This document shows, one piece after another, positions 18,714 through 27,085 of a stretch of DNA of 52,215 nt. The stretch is taken from positions 1 to 52,215 of the forward strand of contig CABZJM010000010.1 in the NCBI GenBank assembly GCA_902526075.1. The letters are read 5' to 3'. The DNA is from an uncultured Bacteroidota bacterium. Its GTDB lineage: Bacteria; Bacteroidota; Bacteroidia; Flavobacteriales; Flavobacteriaceae. The translations under genes and the position numbers were made by a program. Numbering within the stretch: the first letter of the stretch is position 1; the number at the start of each line of letters is the position of its first letter. Under the pieces are notes generated by a model. The model ran no database searches. It saw only the letters and a program-made list of their open reading frames with translations, and was not told where the DNA came from.

Positions 18714-19534
18714 GACTTAAAAGAATTAATTGTTTTTCTAATTGAAATTAATCTGCTTAATATTTCTTTTAGACTTTTAATTGGAAGCATATTCTTGCCG
18801 TCACTTAGTGCATTTTCTGGTTCAAAATGAGTTTCAATAAATAATCCATCAACTTCATTAACAACACCTGCGCGGGCAATGGTTTCTATCATGTTCGGAA
18901 AACCACCAGTGACACCTGAGGTATGATTAGGTTTTTGCAATGAATGCGTAACATCTAGTACTGTAGTTGCATATGATTTCATTGTAGGTATTCCCCTAAA
19001 ATCTACAATTAAATCTTTGTAGCCAAACATGGTACCTCTATCGGTAACCATTAAATTTTCATTTCCAGATTTGATAATTTTATTAACCGCAAACTGCATA
19101 CTTTCAGGACTCATAAATTGCCCTTTTTTGAGATTTATTATTTTATTTGTTTTTGCTGCAGCTACCAATAAATCCGTTTGCCTTACTAAAAATGCAGGAA
19201 TTTGAAGTATATCAACATATTCAGCTGCAAGTTCTGCATCATTTTCACTATGAATGTCTGTAATAACCGGTACGTTGAAATGATCTCTAATCTTTTTTAA
19301 TATAATTAATGCTTTTTTGTCTCCAATTCCAGTGAAACTATCAATTCTACTTCTATTAGCTTTTTTAAAGCTTCCTTTGAAAATATATGGGACTTTTAAT
19401 TTATCGCATATTTTTACACAATTTTCAGCAATTTTTAACGCCATTTCTTCACCTTCAATTGCACATGGCCCCGCAATCAAAAAGAAATTATCGGATTCTA
19501 AATTCTTTATATTCGGTATAACTTTTAAATCCAT
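18710..19534 (-). CDS. kdsA: 3-deoxy-8-phosphooctulonate synthase (KDO-8-P synthase)
   Basis: Condenses phosphoenolpyruvate with arabinose 5-phosphate in lipopolysaccharide core synthesis. The start at 19534 (MDLKVIPNI) is preferred to an ATG five codons upstream. The PEP-binding motif AGPCAIEGEE carries a Cys where E. coli KdsA has Asn, which marks the metal-dependent class. Other family marks are GSFKKANRS, ITDIHSEND, LQIPAFLVRQTDL, VTDRGTMFGY and FIETHFEPENALSDG. It is about 274 residues long. The gene is divergent from the proteorhodopsin gene. Confidence 0.94.
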   Translation of the reverse strand: MDLKVIPNIKNLESDNFFLIAGPCAIEGEEMALKIAENCVKICDKLKVPYIFKGSFKKANRSRIDSFTGIGDKKALIILKKIRDHFNVPVITDIHSENDAELAAEYVDILQIPAFLVRQTDLLVAAAKTNKIINLKKGQFMSPESMQFAVNKIIKSGNENLMVTDRGTMFGYKDLIVDFRGIPTMKSYATTVLDVTHSLQKPNHTSGVTGGFPNMIETIARAGVVNEVDGLFIETHFEPENALSDGKNMLPIKSLKEILSRLISIRKTINSFKS

Positions 19535-19549
19535 AATTAAATTTTTCAC

Positions 19550-19844
19550 AAATTTATCATTAAATATATGAACATAATGGTTTCTTTTTAGTTAATAATT
19601 TATAAAATATATTAAGCCTTTTTTTCTTAAAAGGTCAAATTTTACCAATTTTAGCCAAAATTCCGTATTTTCCCTACTGTTAATGAAAAACATCAAATTT
19701 AGATTTTTATTTATTTTTTCCCTGTTAAATCGTAATCAATTAAGTATAAACATTGATAAGTTCTCAATTTTTTAAGATTTTTTTAACAATGTGGCATATA
19801 TTTTGTGTATTTTTGGTGTATAACAAATTAAACACTATATAATT
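19550..19844. other. AT-rich divergent intergenic region, kdsA / proteorhodopsin
   Basis: About 295 bp without a convincing gene. It contains an imperfect hairpin near 19617-19634 (CCTTTT ... AAAAGG), runs of T, and the proposed proteorhodopsin promoter at the right end. I see no tRNA, no riboswitch and no conserved coding frame. Confidence 0.5.
19808..19815 (+). promoter_or_regulatory. Probable proteorhodopsin -7 promoter element
   Basis: TATTTTTG matches TAnnTTTG and lies 29 bp before the proteorhodopsin ATG. The -33 region, expected about 20 bp upstream, has no clear TTTG. This suggests either a weak or an activator-dependent promoter. Confidence 0.45.
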
Positions 19845-20564
19845 ATGGAAATGTTAAATTTTATTTTAGCCGGAACGATTGAGCCTGGTGATTTCACTGG
19901 TTTTACGTTCTTTATCGGCTCTGTTTCTATGTTAGCAGCGACTGTTTGGTTCTTAATGCAACACGGTCAAGTTGACAAGAAATTTAAAGATTCAATGCTT
20001 GTTGCAGCACTTATTACTGGTATTGCAGCTGTGCATTATTTTTACATGCGAGAGCAGTGGGTAGCTGGTTTAGGTTCCCCAACTGAATTAAGGTACATAG
20101 ACTGGATTCTAACAGTACCATTAATGGTAGTTGAGTTTGCTCTTTTAACAGGTGTAGGAATGAGAAAATTATTCTGGTTATCTGTCGTGATGTTAGTTAC
20201 TGGGTACTTCGGTGAATCAGGGGTAACAGGTGTTGGTAATGCTGCCATTTGGGGTGGTGTTTCCGGTGCTGCTTACTTTTGGATGGCTTATGAAGTTGGA
20301 TGTTTATCTCTCTTCGGAGGTCCATCAGGTGCCGTAGGTAACGCTCTTACTGGTGGTTCTGGAAAAATCCCAGAAGCTGGTAGAATGTTACAATGGTTTG
20401 TACTTGTTGGTTGGGCTATTTATCCACTTGGATATATGGCTGGTACTGACGGATGGTACAACTTTGTAGCTATTGATGAAGGAGCGATGAATATCATTTA
20501 CAATGTAGGTGATGCCATTAACAAAATTGGTTTCGGTATGGCCGTATGGTATGCTGCTAAGTAA
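19845..20564 (+). CDS. Proteorhodopsin, green-type light-driven proton pump
   Basis: A seven-helix retinal protein of 239 residues in the inner membrane. Helix C carries RYIDWILTVPLMVVEF: proton acceptor D86, T90 and proton donor E97, the DTE pattern of proton pumps, with His64 in helix B. The tuning position, equivalent to residue 105 of SAR86 proteorhodopsin, is Met94, as in green-absorbing flavobacterial forms. Helix G has the counter-ion D223 and the retinal Schiff-base lysine K227. Helix E contains a glycine-rich GGVSGAA stretch. A strong terminator follows, then blh, which supplies retinal. Chloride (NTQ) and sodium (NDQ) pump motifs are absent. Confidence 0.97.
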   Translation: MEMLNFILAGTIEPGDFTGFTFFIGSVSMLAATVWFLMQHGQVDKKFKDSMLVAALITGIAAVHYFYMREQWVAGLGSPTELRYIDWILTVPLMVVEFALLTGVGMRKLFWLSVVMLVTGYFGESGVTGVGNAAIWGGVSGAAYFWMAYEVGCLSLFGGPSGAVGNALTGGSGKIPEAGRMLQWFVLVGWAIYPLGYMAGTDGWYNFVAIDEGAMNIIYNVGDAINKIGFGMAVWYAAK

Positions 20565-20596
20565 TAGCTAATTTTAGTTAATTACCAACTAATAAG

Positions 20597-20630
20597 AAAA
20601 GGTGAAGATTAATCTTCACCTTTTTTTTTT
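20597..20630 (+). terminator. Rho-independent terminator after proteorhodopsin
   Basis: AAAAGGTGAAG (20597-20607), loop ATTAAT, CTTCACC (20614-20620), then ten Ts. The 7-bp GC-containing stem is extended by A-T pairs. It is 33 bp after the rhodopsin stop and should separate that transcript from blh. Confidence 0.85.
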
Positions 20631-20653
20631 ATATTTATTTAATAAACTAACCA

Positions 20654-21517
20654 ATGAATGTAATAGTTAAATCAAAACTTGCAGGACTAATTCTTGCTTT
20701 TTCAATCATATTTTTTGGACTTGAGAGCTCTTATTCAATATTATTATTCCTTTTTATTATGCTTTCTATTGGTATCCCTCACGGATCAGTAGACCATATT
20801 ATTGCATTTATTAACCCAAAGGCTAGAAAGTTTGAGAGTAAACTGACATTTTATGTAGTATACTTATCACTTATTGTTTTTAATATTATACTTTGGGTCA
20901 TATCTCCTTTTTTAGGTCTTTTAGTTTTTTTAATCGTATCATGTTATCATTTTGGCGAAACTCAAGTTATAGGTTACAATCCAACCGAAAATAAAACTTT
21001 AAATTTTGTTATCGGCGCAAATATTTTGTTATCCTTGTTCCTAAACAACATTATTGAATTACAAGAGATATTATATATTTTACCGCAATTTGCAAGCCTA
21101 GATTTATCTGGATTTGATAGTGTTTTATATCTTTTAATTTCCGTAGCTATTTTAATGCTATCAATTGTGAATTTTGAAATAAAAAGAAAAGTTCCTCTGT
21201 ATGCTGAAATTACAATTCTTTATATGGTATTTTTTCATACAGATTTATTAACGTCTTTTGCGTTGTATTTTGGTTTTTGTCATTCATTGCCAATGTTAAT
21301 GTTAGAGTTCAAGGAATTTAAAACGGATAGCTTTATTAAATTTTACCTAAAAACTTTACCGTTCACAATACTTTCAATAATTTTTGGTTTCTTATTATAT
21401 CAATTTAATAATGACTTACTTACAAGTGATAATTTAATATTATTTGTTTTTATCATTATTTCAAGCTTGACTCTTCCTCATGTGTTTATTATGAAGGATT
21501 TTGTAAAGGATAAATAA
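20654..21517 (+). CDS. blh: Beta-carotene 15,15'-dioxygenase, Brp/Blh family
   Basis: Cleaves beta-carotene into two retinal molecules, the chromophore of the neighbouring rhodopsin. It is an integral membrane protein of 287 residues with about eight hydrophobic segments. The family's iron-binding histidines are visible in IPHGSVDH, CYHFGE, FCHSLPM and LPHVF. It starts 89 bp after the rhodopsin stop, beyond a strong terminator, so it either has its own promoter or depends on read-through. The next gene follows after 11 bp. Confidence 0.93.
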   Translation: MNVIVKSKLAGLILAFSIIFFGLESSYSILLFLFIMLSIGIPHGSVDHIIAFINPKARKFESKLTFYVVYLSLIVFNIILWVISPFLGLLVFLIVSCYHFGETQVIGYNPTENKTLNFVIGANILLSLFLNNIIELQEILYILPQFASLDLSGFDSVLYLLISVAILMLSIVNFEIKRKVPLYAEITILYMVFFHTDLLTSFALYFGFCHSLPMLMLEFKEFKTDSFIKFYLKTLPFTILSIIFGFLLYQFNNDLLTSDNLILFVFIIISSLTLPHVFIMKDFVKDK

Positions 21518-21528
21518 ATTTATAATTA

Positions 21529-22500
21529 ATGTTTTCCATAAAAACTTACAACGATAGCTATAAAGTTGACTGGAATAATTTTATAGATATTTCTAAAAAC
21601 TCAACTTTTTTATTTAAAAGAGAATTTATGGATTACCATGCAGAAAAGTTTGAAGATTTTTCTTTACTAATATTTTACAATTTTGAACTTATCGCATTAT
21701 TTCCTTGTAATATTCGAGAGGGTAAGGTTTTTTCTCATGAGGGGCTAAGCTATGGAGGAGTTATAGTTAAGAGTGATATTAAATTTTTGATGTACCTAGA
21801 ATTATTTACTTACTTGCTCAAGTACTTTGACAAAAAGTCAATAAATAAGCTTTACATTAAACAAATTCCTTCCATTTACAATTCCAATTTTAACGGAGAA
21901 CTTGATTATTTGTCATTTATTACTGGAGCAAAAATATACAGGAGAGATATTATTTCTGTTATTGAAATGAAAAATGAAAATAAAATTTCAAAAGATAGAA
22001 TTCAAGGATATAAAAGGGGTAAAAAGAATAAATTAGAGATAAAAGAAACTGATGATTTAGATGAGTTTTGGAATTCTATATTAACACCAACACTATTGAA
22101 TAGACACAAGGTGAATCCAGTTCACAGTTTAGAGGAAATAAAAAAACTTAAAAGTTTCTTCAATAATAATATTAAACAATTTAATGTTTATCACAAAGAC
22201 CAAATAGTTGCTGGAACTACAATTTTTCTTACAAAGAATGTTGCTCATGTACAGTACATCGGGTCAAACACAGAGAAAAATTCACTTGGCTCACTTGATT
22301 TTCTATTTTACAACCTGATAACTGAACATCTATCTAGCTACAAGTACTTTGATTTTGGTAATTCCCATGAACAATATGGTATGAAGGTAAATAATGGGTT
22401 GAATTATTGGAAAGAAGGATATGGTGCTAGGTCACTAACACACGATTTTTATGAAATTACCACTTCAAATTTTTATAAATTAAATAATCTAATTGTTTAG
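21529..22500 (+). CDS. FemAB/GNAT-like acyltransferase
   Basis: A 323-residue protein whose two-lobed pattern resembles FemAB-type peptidoglycan or polysaccharide acyltransferases. The N-terminal lobe has LIFYNFELIALFPCN and a SHEGLSYGG turn. The C-terminal lobe has AGTTIFLTKNVAHVQYIGS followed by SLDFLFYNLI and YFDFGNSHEQYGMKVN, the acetyl-CoA-type fold ending. It opens the polysaccharide locus and follows blh by 11 bp, possibly in the same transcript. The donor and acceptor cannot be read. Confidence 0.65.
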   Translation: MFSIKTYNDSYKVDWNNFIDISKNSTFLFKREFMDYHAEKFEDFSLLIFYNFELIALFPCNIREGKVFSHEGLSYGGVIVKSDIKFLMYLELFTYLLKYFDKKSINKLYIKQIPSIYNSNFNGELDYLSFITGAKIYRRDIISVIEMKNENKISKDRIQGYKRGKKNKLEIKETDDLDEFWNSILTPTLLNRHKVNPVHSLEEIKKLKSFFNNNIKQFNVYHKDQIVAGTTIFLTKNVAHVQYIGSNTEKNSLGSLDFLFYNLITEHLSSYKYFDFGNSHEQYGMKVNNGLNYWKEGYGARSLTHDFYEITTSNFYKLNNLIV

Positions 22501-22524
22501 AAAAAAATTGTTGAGGGCCAAATT

Positions 22525-23778
22525 TTAATCTTTATTTATCCATAGAAGCTTCCTAAAGTGTAGATTTAATAAACTAAAATGGATTATGTAAGTTATAAAA
22601 TAGGAAATTGAAACGCCAACAAAGCCATATTTACCAACAAATAAATATGTCAATGCCACAAATACAACTGACCATTCAAGTTGAAAAAATATAAAACTTT
22701 TAGTATCTGCTTTAGAGATCATTATATTTCCTAAAACCCAACAATTTATTTTAATTATGTCTCCCATTAGGTGAAAGAAAATTATGGTATTGATTAACAT
22801 AAATTCTTCTGATAATAAAATATTTATGATTAGATCTTTTGTAATGTATACACCGGCAGTAATTATTATGATAATTGGAATCACTATTTTCCAAATTTTA
22901 AAAACCTCTTTTTTTAATTCATTGTTGTTTAGTTTAGAAAAAGTAGGTATTAAATAAAATTTAAAAGTTGTAATTAAAAATAAAAGATATATTGCTGAGA
23001 TTCTCCACATCGCTTCCCAAGATCCTGCATAATCAGATCCAAATTCAGCAAATATAAAATCTCTAACCATAAACGTCGAAATTATTAAGCATGTAGGTCC
23101 AACCATAGCCATTACAGAAAAACCTGATAATTTCTTCAAGTTTTCATAAACAAATTGTTTAAAAATCCATCCTGTTTCAAATGGTTTGAAAATGAAAAAG
23201 AATATGATATTAATCAAAAGTGAAAATATTTGATTAATTGCAAGTGCATAAAATGCACCAATTATTTCCATTTCTAAGACCAGAATTACAAGAATTATAG
23301 CAGATGCTATGTTTGAAAAAATATTAACTAATACAAAGAGTTTAATTTTATTGAGACCATTATAAATTGATAAAAAACAAGTGTGTATAGAAGCTGATAT
23401 TATCGAAAAAATCAAAATTAAAAAGTAAAAATTTTCACTAAAATTAATTTGAAGAAAATCGGTAATTTGATCTTTAAATGCTAAAATTAAAACCGAAAAA
23501 ATTAATGAACTTGCGAAGTTAATTTTAAAACCTGTTCCAATAATATCACTAAGTTTAGTTTTTTTATTTTCATACTCAGAAACATATTTGACTATTCCAT
23601 TTTCAATTCCAAATGAACCAATTGTGTTTCCTAATCTCAGAAAATCTTTAAGTTGTCCCATCAAAAACATACCATTCGTACCTAAGTAAACAGCAACAAT
23701 CTTTGTAGATATTAGTCTTGCTAATAAGCTAATAGCTGTACTTAACCCTGATAAAAATGAAGTTTTTATAAAATTCAT
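22525..23778 (-). CDS. Polysaccharide flippase, Wzx-like (MOP superfamily)
   Basis: A 417-residue membrane protein with about 12 hydrophobic segments and few charged loops, typical of lipid-linked oligosaccharide flippases that move O-antigen or exopolysaccharide repeat units across the inner membrane. The N-terminus, LSGLSTAISLLARLISTKIVAVYLG, is the usual opening of the Polysacc_synt family (given here only as a description of its hydrophobic first helix plus the KIVAVYLG turn). It is the last gene of a minus-strand set with the sulfotransferase (3 bp upstream) and a glycosyltransferase. Confidence 0.85.
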   Translation of the reverse strand: MNFIKTSFLSGLSTAISLLARLISTKIVAVYLGTNGMFLMGQLKDFLRLGNTIGSFGIENGIVKYVSEYENKKTKLSDIIGTGFKINFASSLIFSVLILAFKDQITDFLQINFSENFYFLILIFSIISASIHTCFLSIYNGLNKIKLFVLVNIFSNIASAIILVILVLEMEIIGAFYALAINQIFSLLINIIFFFIFKPFETGWIFKQFVYENLKKLSGFSVMAMVGPTCLIISTFMVRDFIFAEFGSDYAGSWEAMWRISAIYLLFLITTFKFYLIPTFSKLNNNELKKEVFKIWKIVIPIIIIITAGVYITKDLIINILLSEEFMLINTIIFFHLMGDIIKINCWVLGNIMISKADTKSFIFFQLEWSVVFVALTYLFVGKYGFVGVSISYFITYIIHFSLLNLHFRKLLWINKD

Positions 23779-23781
23779 TAT

Positions 23782-24699
23782 TTAATTTTTGAAATCTTCC
23801 CACTCTGGAAAATCATAATTTAATTTATCTTTTAATGCCATAACATCTTCATAATATATATCCTTTAACATTTTTCTATACTTGTTTGAAACTATTTCTT
23901 TTTTTGATTCGAAACTAATCCAATTTTTGATTACAATTTTTATTAGACTTTTGATTATTGTTCTGATTTTTTTTGGTAGAAAAAATTTACCAATCATTGT
24001 ATATTTCATTTTTCCAATTGAAGATTTCCTCAAAAAATGATATATGGTTGGAAAAATAATTTTGTTGGTTTTATTTGATTTGATAAATTTCACACTTTGC
24101 ATCCTACTTACTCCTAAAAACTCAAAACAAGAGTTTAATATATTCAATCTTTCTGAGACAAATTTTTCAAATGTCACTATTTTTATATTTTCTCTTCCAA
24201 AATTTTCAACAAATCTTGAAATCCATTTATTATATAATCCAAATTGATAATATTGTTTGGGGAAGTCCTCATATTCTTCAAAATCTAAATATCTTTCATC
24301 TTCGATTATTTCATCAATCCTTCTTTTTTCTTTCCCCAAACCTCTTAACCAATTACTATGTGATACGTATCTATCGATCGGATTCCTTAGAATAAAAATA
24401 AATTTAGGTGATTGTTGAAAATTATTTTTTACATTTCTTATAAAGCTTTCATAATACATATATGATGTTGTAGATTCTCCTTTAATTTTGACATCTTGCT
24501 TAAACAGATTTAAATATCTTGAAATTTCTTGATTTTCAAATTTGTTAAATAATTTATGGTTCCAATAAACTGGCTCCTTTTCATTTGACATAGAAATATC
24601 TGGGTGCGTGTCTAATAATTCATGTAGACTAGTTGTTCCTGATTTTGCCGCTCCAGGAATAAAAAAATTCGGTTTAAAATGTTGTTCTATTTTTCCCAA
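23782..24699 (-). CDS. PAPS-dependent sulfotransferase
   Basis: A 305-residue cytoplasmic sulfotransferase. The 5'-phosphosulfate loop is PGAAKSGTTSLHELL (about residues 16-30), followed by DISMSNEKEPVYW. The 3'-phosphate motif is ILRNPIDRYVSH near residue 105, and KIVTFEKF follows. This pattern matches the heparan sulfate N-deacetylase/NDST-like sulfotransferase domain common in bacterial glycan loci. It probably sulfates the surface glycan made here. It overlaps the upstream glycosyltransferase gene by 13 bp and is 3 bp from the flippase. Confidence 0.88.
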   Translation of the reverse strand: MGKIEQHFKPNFFIPGAAKSGTTSLHELLDTHPDISMSNEKEPVYWNHKLFNKFENQEISRYLNLFKQDVKIKGESTTSYMYYESFIRNVKNNFQQSPKFIFILRNPIDRYVSHSNWLRGLGKEKRRIDEIIEDERYLDFEEYEDFPKQYYQFGLYNKWISRFVENFGRENIKIVTFEKFVSERLNILNSCFEFLGVSRMQSVKFIKSNKTNKIIFPTIYHFLRKSSIGKMKYTMIGKFFLPKKIRTIIKSLIKIVIKNWISFESKKEIVSNKYRKMLKDIYYEDVMALKDKLNYDFPEWEDFKN

Positions 24700-25826
24700 T
24701 TAGCAATGTATTTTAATGCAATACTTTTATAATTATGATGGTCCTCAATAAACTTTCTTGCATTTTTAGAAATATTTTCCAAATGTATTGGATTTTCTAT
24801 TAGCCATGATAATTTATCTACAATTTTTGTAATATCTGGCAAAGCATTAATGGCAACTGTATCCTCTTTTATTTTGTAGTATTCTGACCATTCAACCTCT
24901 GCACCAGTAAATACAACTTTGCCTAAGGCCATGGCCTCTAGGGCATTGTAACCTTGATCATAAGCATACACTTGGTCAAGAAGAATATCACAATCTTCAA
25001 CGTTTTTAATATATGATGAATAAGGATTATCAATAGTTCTAATAATCTTTATTTTATCAGAATATTTTTTTTCGATGATTGATAAAGATTTTTCAAAAAA
25101 CTTGTTCCCTTTTTTTATTTTATTTTTAGAATTAATTGCATGCAAAATGTGAATTTTATCTCTTTTTGATGAATTGGTATTTTTTAATTTATCGATATTA
25201 ATTGGATTAGGTATCATTCCCAAATATTTTTCTTTTCCCTTGTATGGAATATGATAATCTAAATCTGAACTTATAATACCACTCACAATATTTTTTACAT
25301 ATTTACTAAGTCTCGAATAACTAGGACTCAAATACTTTAGTGTTTGTCTATATTCTTTTTTTTGAAATGAATTCTCAAAATATGGGGTTAGTATTGAATA
25401 CCTAAATTTTTTTTTATTTGCGTATGTAAGGCTAACATTGTCAACACCACTCGCCAATAAAAAAATTTTGTAGTTATTCTTGACCAAATTTTTTAGCAAA
25501 ATTTTTTCCATCCATGGTGAAGTTTTAAAAGCTCTTTCATTAATTAGCTGAACCACATCAAATTTTTTGAGAGCCTTGATTTTAAATAATGATTTTATAA
25601 AAAGTTCAATTTCATTTAAGCTAATTCCGGTAATTCTATCAACTATTTTGGCAATTATTTTTAGAAATTTTTTTTCAAAAAATGAAGATTTGATAAGAAT
25701 GTCTGCTTCATAACTTTTAAAACCATCACCATTGCCCAATAAAACGACTTTGTGTCCGTTCTTGACTAAACCTTGCTTCAAAGAGTTATGAAGATTACTG
25801 TATTCACCGATAAGTAGGATTTTCAT
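24687..25826 (-). CDS. Glycosyltransferase family 1/GT4-like
   Basis: A 379-residue GT-B fold protein. The N-terminal domain starts with MKILLIGEYSNLHNSL and the Rossmann pattern KVVLLGNGDG. The C-terminal sugar-nucleotide domain has KIHILHAINSKNKIKKG and the family's acidic donor motif region, DQGYNALEAMALGKVV (Glu-x7-Glu-like). Activity is presumably addition of a sugar to the lipid-linked repeat unit. It is the first gene of the minus-strand group and is divergent, by 36 bp, from the next glycosyltransferase gene. Confidence 0.8.
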   Translation of the reverse strand: MKILLIGEYSNLHNSLKQGLVKNGHKVVLLGNGDGFKSYEADILIKSSFFEKKFLKIIAKIVDRITGISLNEIELFIKSLFKIKALKKFDVVQLINERAFKTSPWMEKILLKNLVKNNYKIFLLASGVDNVSLTYANKKKFRYSILTPYFENSFQKKEYRQTLKYLSPSYSRLSKYVKNIVSGIISSDLDYHIPYKGKEKYLGMIPNPINIDKLKNTNSSKRDKIHILHAINSKNKIKKGNKFFEKSLSIIEKKYSDKIKIIRTIDNPYSSYIKNVEDCDILLDQVYAYDQGYNALEAMALGKVVFTGAEVEWSEYYKIKEDTVAINALPDITKIVDKLSWLIENPIHLENISKNARKFIEDHHNYKSIALKYIANWEK

Positions 25827-25862
25827 TATATTGTTATCACTTGTTTCAAATATATATTTTTA

Positions 25863-26672
25863 ATGCCGATTCAGTCTGACAAAAAACATAATTTAGAGAT
25901 ATTAATTTCTACAACGAAAAAAAACAATTTAGATTTTATCGAAAATATTTTTTTTGAAAACTATCAGCATAACTTTCCAATTATTATAGTCAATCAAGCA
26001 GGAAAAATAAAGGATTCCAACAACAAAAATATTAGGATAATCAATACCGATTCAAAAGGGCTTTCAAAAAGTAGAAACATGGCAATCAAATGTTCTTCAA
26101 AAAAATTCTGTTTACTAGCTGATGATGATATCATCTATAAAAATGGATTTTATAAAACTATTGAAGATTCTTTCGAGGAAAATTTAGATGCAGACATAAT
26201 AACCTTTATGATGGTTGATGAAAATGGAAAACATTTTAAAAAATATTCAGAAAATGTTAAGCATAATTATAAAAGTATTAGAGAGGTAAATTCAGTTGTA
26301 ATTGCATTTAAAAGGGAATCAATAATAAAAAATAATATACAATTTGACAGTTTATTTGGACTAGGGGCTACTTTTGAGACTGGAGAAGAATATTTATTTT
26401 TGAGAAATTGTATTGAAAAAGATTTGACTGTATTATTTTGCCCAAAAATAATTTTAGAACATAAATCTACCTCATCTGGAATATTGGCATTTAAAGACAA
26501 AAATATTTTTGCTAGGGCTGCAATTTTTCATAAGTTTTACGGAAATTTATCATACCTTAAGCTGATTCATCATATTTATTTATTAAAGAAAAAAAATATG
26601 ATTAGCTGGAAACAAGTTTATAGCAAATTCTTGGTTGGATTAGATGGAATTAAAAAATTTAAATCGGTATGA
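25863..26672 (+). CDS. Glycosyltransferase family 2-like protein
   Basis: A 269-residue protein with the GT-A nucleotide-sugar domain. It has an opening strand ILISTTKKNN, NTDSKGLSKSRNMAI, then the acidic DxD-like LLADDDI at about 90-96, and later GLGATFETGEEYLF with the conserved acidic residues of a GT2 catalytic base. The C-terminal third is basic and may associate with the membrane. The adjacent gene overlaps its stop by 4 bp (ATGA), so translation is probably coupled. Confidence 0.75.
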   Translation: MPIQSDKKHNLEILISTTKKNNLDFIENIFFENYQHNFPIIIVNQAGKIKDSNNKNIRIINTDSKGLSKSRNMAIKCSSKKFCLLADDDIIYKNGFYKTIEDSFEENLDADIITFMMVDENGKHFKKYSENVKHNYKSIREVNSVVIAFKRESIIKNNIQFDSLFGLGATFETGEEYLFLRNCIEKDLTVLFCPKIILEHKSTSSGILAFKDKNIFARAAIFHKFYGNLSYLKLIHHIYLLKKKNMISWKQVYSKFLVGLDGIKKFKSV

Positions 26673-27085
26673 AAACTAAAATTGACGATGTGGTTTTTAT
26701 TGATATCCCTAAAATAGTAGACCCACAGGGAAGAGGTAAGCTTTCGTTTATTGAAAAAGATGTAATCCCATTTTCAATAAAAAGAGTTTATTATTTATAT
26801 GATGTTCCAAGTGATGCATATAGAGGAGGCCATGCTCACAAAAAATTAATACAATTAATGATTTCCCTTAGTGGAAGTTTTGAGGTTTTATTAGATGATG
26901 GAAAAAAAAGAAAAAAAGTTATGTTAAATAAACCAGACAAAGGCTTATTGATTCCTAAGGGAATATGGAGGGAGATGGATAACTTTTCGTCAGGTGCAAT
27001 TTGCATGGTTTTGGCATCTGAAAATTTTGATGAGTCTGATTATTTTCGTGATTATGATCAGTTTAAACAGTTTAAGCATTCTTGA
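26669..27085 (+). CDS. FdtA/QdtA-like sugar 3,4-ketoisomerase (cupin)
   Basis: A 138-residue cupin of the WxcM/FdtA family, which isomerises dTDP-4-keto-6-deoxyglucose to the 3-keto sugar. Catalytic residues are visible in YRGGHAHK (R52, H55, H57), and LLIPKGIWREMDNFS and CMVLASE complete the barrel. The usual partner aminotransferase (FdtB/QdtB) and the rml genes that make its substrate are not in this window. It may depend on genes elsewhere or be a leftover of a larger cluster. It overlaps the preceding GT2 gene by 4 bp and the convergent GT2 by 14 bp. Confidence 0.85.
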   Translation: MKTKIDDVVFIDIPKIVDPQGRGKLSFIEKDVIPFSIKRVYYLYDVPSDAYRGGHAHKKLIQLMISLSGSFEVLLDDGKKRKKVMLNKPDKGLLIPKGIWREMDNFSSGAICMVLASENFDESDYFRDYDQFKQFKHS

